DNA from: JACQFZ01 sp045810625
GTDB lineage: Bacteria > Pseudomonadota > Gammaproteobacteria > Acidiferrobacterales > Sulfurifustaceae
Length of the DNA stretch: 35,452 nucleotides
Direction of reading: 5' to 3'
Assembly: GCA_045810625.1 (NCBI GenBank)
Contig: JBJMVQ010000060.1
Coordinates: 1 to 35,452 of the forward strand
Part shown: one piece after another, positions 34,401-35,452 of the stretch
How the letters are laid out: the number at the start of each line of letters is the position of its first letter
Position numbering within the stretch: position 1 is the first letter of the stretch
Notes under the pieces: generated by a model
Database searches by the model: none
What the model was told of the DNA's origin: nothing
What the model saw: the letters and a program-made list of their open reading frames with translations, nothing else
Translations under genes and position numbers: made by a program

Positions 34401-35452
34401 TCCGACGAGACGTACGTGGACATCAACGGCGACGGTCTCCCGGACAAAATCATCGCCGGCAATCCGCTGCAAGTACGTCTCAACACCGGCACCGGTTTCA
34501 CTACGCCGATCGCCTGGCCGGGCGGTCACAGCAAGGTAGCGCTTGATAAGCACATTTCGCTCGGCGCCGGCGTTTTCGTCACCTTCGGTTTTGCCTTCCC
34601 CGTTCCTCCGGTGACGAAAGTCGTCTTCAACCCCGGCATCGACGGTTCGACAAGTCTCGGCCGTCCTGAGGTCGCCTTCCGCGACATGGACGGCGACGGC
34701 TACGCCGACCACGTGCTCTCGTCGAAAGACGGCGAGCTTAAAGTTGCGCTCAATCCACTCGGCCGCACCAACCTGCTGAAGAAGGTGCTCCGTCCGATGG
34801 GCGCGGCCATCGACATCGAGTACACGCGCGACGGCAATACATACGACCTGCCGCAATCGCGCTGGACGATGACCAAGGTCACCGTGTTCGACGGCCACGT
34901 GGGCGAGGGCGCCGACACGCAAGTCATGACCTACCAGTATCAGGCGCCCAAGTACAACCGCCTCGAGCGCGACTTCTACGGCTACGGCCGCGTCATCGAG
35001 AACCACCTCGACACGCTCAACGCGAATACGCTTTACCGCTCGATCACGCGCGAATATCTGACCGACAGTTATTACACGAAGGGTCTGTTGAAGCGCGAGC
35101 TGCTCCAGGACGGCCAAGGCCGGCCGTTCACGGAGACGGAAAATACATACGTCCTGCGCGACGTCACGACGGGTACCGAGCCTGGCGACGCGTTAAGCAC
35201 CGTCGCGACCATCTTCCCGAAACTCATCCGCACCGACCATCGCTTCTACGAAGGGCAGGTGAGCCCGGGCAAGACGACGTTCACGACCAACGACTACGAC
35301 GACTTTGGCGACGTCACGCGCTTCACCGATGCCGGCGACGACGGCGCCGCCGACGACGTCGACGCGACCATCGCGTACTCGACCAACTGCGCGGCGACGA
35401 GCTACGTCATCAAGCCCAACAGCATCACCGTCAAGGGCAACGGCGCCGAAAT
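28497..35452 (+). CDS. Giant secreted SpvB/TcdB-type (Tc-toxin B/Rhs-like) protein, 3' end outside window
   Basis: One uninterrupted frame of at least 2,318 codons, truncated by the window. ATG at 28497 follows GGGGGGAG. An N-terminal hydrophobic segment (about 13-34) should export or anchor it. Residues about 60-480 hold discoidin/carbohydrate-binding-like domains (NLFDRDTGT, PIDALYDGDIATGWKPYP). About 480-600 is Ig-like and 600-705 ZU5-like. The SpvB domain begins near 755 (PIEVPPGRAGLQPQLAVQYNSSGGNGWMGLGWDLS). FG-GAP calcium loops DVNGDGLPDKVF or variants occur near 1150, 1232, 1795, 1900, 1975 and 2063. A TcdB middle-domain-like part (RPMGAAIDIEYTRDG, ERDFYGYGRVIE) leads towards an Rhs-like region. 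In Tc toxins this architecture forms the cocoon that encloses a C-terminal toxin. Whether a toxin follows here cannot be seen. Confidence 0.85.
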   Translation, partial: MDFLGRVRSAKRWLGAGVGAVSIAIAALVLHAAVPTGETLPLGSKATPFTLTVFSSASLPPEVQAQEAATAPNLFDRDTGTEHVAYAQSTVEAAFESSQTVSAIKVYGAAPYFLTVKADAGGGYQTVAGLENLNLTLLPAGWNTFYVATPIATAKLQFVLTPATGGSATGLKEIEVWTTAAPTSVKSGAALLDKMLGPTPLPQGRLYTALNPTANPTVGVITPSGDDTSDNTFTFTLDRDPSHFLRAYLTYELYGQQHWVSVSRVINSGFDSTAGGTLILPATTWSTQVERINPSWLKKGANTIKFSVLSSSSKDSGYTVRNVRVLAELDTGANIVETITPNEPDATGTNPIDALYDGDIATGWKPYPSDQPINAATPSVELGFRRPAQMDAVSFYLSAPLDGQYQLSIKQAGQWSDYPAERASTLSTGWNTIYPPSNTTLDQRLVEGIRLSFSGGSSNTAEIRELMFVGSAVGGRSVPPKVFVTYPDNEQFYGRRAHFRGFIDPSNNGSGEAQLYVGGTTESQVGGTFDTWRSKDQVGLGTLADNDAWSVEVKAVYPNGETVTTTVPLTKQMSQATPATGALAGSGTGTFFNKKKSSVTVDEAKLAADAGTVATDTTITVTPLDDSNTPALDVGMMNVTKGPRRGYRFLPHGAKFLKNVTVTLPYDKALIPPGHTEDDIKTFYFDDQAGRWVALDRVGVDKTNKLVNSLTNHFTDMINAVVTVPDHPDAVSFNPTSMKDIKAADPGSQVNLIEPPKGNNMGDARVSYPIEVPPGRAGLQPQLAVQYNSSGGNGWMGLGWDLSQQSITVDTRWGVPRYGRNEQNVYVNKETETYVFNGEQLTPVAHRGELVDRIAEKIFHTRVEGQFRKIIRHGNHPTNYWWEVIDKNGVRYFCGGTPELGRLDGATLTDGDGNVFKWFVTEVRDLNGNRMTYAYDKVSDVGVAQGTVPGFQLYLRNINYTGSSAAPGAYSVTFYRDSQLPNYSRRPDVMIDARGGFKMVTAELLKQIDVTFNNQLVRRYEFGYNENPYGDNRPGTAFNKTVLTSVSQFGSGGQFFNKHTFSYFDEARDSNGNYRGFAGTTDWAIGNDGIGLDLLGEGTASVLGGTQSTTKGGHLYVGIGPYDGQLWSKVNTKGGKVGHSQSNSETLVTMADVNGDGLPDKVFKGGGGLAYRPNLSGPNGQTLFGDPVSLPTLPAISREHVTSTTIGAESYLGLPAMLDVNRATTEADTYFSDVNGDGIPDLVTGGRVLFGYLNAERVPTFSANSADTPVPVGTGAIDTTDLLEDASAIQAERAANFPLLDTLRRWVAPYDGVVSINAPVRLIQDTSEARAQYDGADGVRVAIQLEGAELWSTNIGATDYATKTPTGVNAVPVRRGDRLYFRVQSIFDGAFDQVAWDPEITYTSVDTTRTDVNDLAEYRYKASSDFVLAGRGGATVTLPLTGTLHLGGTFEKTGATTDDATLVVTKNGAELLRLRLAAADAPSVAISQDVAVNKLDVLEWHVFVDSPIDVTRVRLLPVAYYTAADGVDRVTDDKGNFVIRVDAPYDIDFYPVSTATAPQDFYTATATGTLPVQAQVEMTGLAAGEVAKAMLTVKRRGALLAKQPITITGTGDPTVGVAVVTSANVTQGDQLFFDISSRDPSFASKVSSFGVTVGTVPDSQVVPAVLHTPAPSGLFPQPYRGWGAAGYNGNSPRDTQPIDQSVLVVNDSFDTNNVRAYPFSPRPADDLWGGVDDLAYVKAAAASSSRLGLDDIRVLTSQRFAGASAPSRVSRSENVAGSLGVGGSEGSSESQIEFQDLNGDRFPDVIGHGGVQYSRAAGGLEASTRGNGQGAARKNDNRSLNASTDGAGNIARAIGDMRAGVSPFGARPAQDGKQGSDMSPLGFGGSIGTGTSDAAFDLIDVNGDGLPDKVFNDGNVSLNLGYKFAPAEPWRGGIVNNGQSLNAGVNLGFNMNFYSLAGGLNLDIGESRSDETYVDINGDGLPDKIIAGNPLQVRLNTGTGFTTPIAWPGGHSKVALDKHISLGAGVFVTFGFAFPVPPVTKVVFNPGIDGSTSLGRPEVAFRDMDGDGYADHVLSSKDGELKVALNPLGRTNLLKKVLRPMGAAIDIEYTRDGNTYDLPQSRWTMTKVTVFDGHVGEGADTQVMTYQYQAPKYNRLERDFYGYGRVIENHLDTLNANTLYRSITREYLTDSYYTKGLLKRELLQDGQGRPFTETENTYVLRDVTTGTEPGDALSTVATIFPKLIRTDHRFYEGQVSPGKTTFTTNDYDDFGDVTRFTDAGDDGAADDVDATIAYSTNCAATSYVIKPNSITVKGNGAE

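Noticed and set aside
33405..35117. 570-codon reverse-strand ORF opposite the giant gene
   Set aside because: It is the antisense shadow of a GC-rich coding frame that has clear SpvB and FG-GAP motifs; the reverse translation is low-complexity without domains.

Overview
The window comes from a GC-rich member of the Pseudomonadota, most likely a gammaproteobacterium. The left 18 kb keeps a classic conserved order: ygfZ (reverse), sdhC-sdhD-sdhA-sdhB-sdhE-ygfX, nadB (reverse), rpoE-rseA-rseB-mucD, lepA-lepB-DUF4845-rnc-era-recO-pdxJ. A betaproteobacterium cannot be excluded from gene order alone. Two usual neighbours are missing: no mucC/rseC between rseB and mucD, and no acpS after pdxJ.

Layout. 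1-1040 has no credible gene. It is a mosaic of palindromes and near-identical inverted repeats, and related short palindromes recur between sdhA and sdhB and between sdhB and sdhE. 1061-8021 covers iron-sulfur/folate protein YgfZ, the whole succinate dehydrogenase operon with its FAD-attachment factor SdhE, the small membrane protein YgfX, and convergent L-aspartate oxidase. 8160-11767 is the sigma-E envelope-stress operon with a probable autoregulatory sigma-E promoter. 11856-18012 is a tightly overlapping housekeeping run (translation factor LepA, signal peptidase, RNase III, Era, RecO, PdxJ), with an intrinsic terminator lying just before lepA. 18141-20693 is an envelope lipoprotein segment: an Asp-box lipoprotein facing two Slp-family lipoproteins.

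The most unusual part is 21012-26748. Three tandem paralogues of a secreted di-haem oxidoreductase (DHOR/DUF1111 type, two CxxCH motifs each) each have their own TTGAC promoter, a leader of about 280-320 nt, a strong Shine-Dalgarno and a matching GC-rich intrinsic terminator. In every leader a hairpin sits just before a GGGAGGA element followed by a short ORF, and that element can pair with a CCTCCC-like strand 57-77 nt downstream. The pairings are kept while the sequences change, so this looks like a conserved RNA switch or attenuator of a kind I do not recognise. An outer-membrane beta-barrel gene follows, possibly with a related promoter.

The right end (28497 to the window edge) is one open frame of more than 2,300 codons. 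It encodes an exported SpvB/TcdB-type (Tc toxin B-component/Rhs-like) protein with N-terminal carbohydrate-binding-like domains and FG-GAP calcium loops. Its 3' end lies outside the window. A small secreted, charged, PER-rich protein precedes it.
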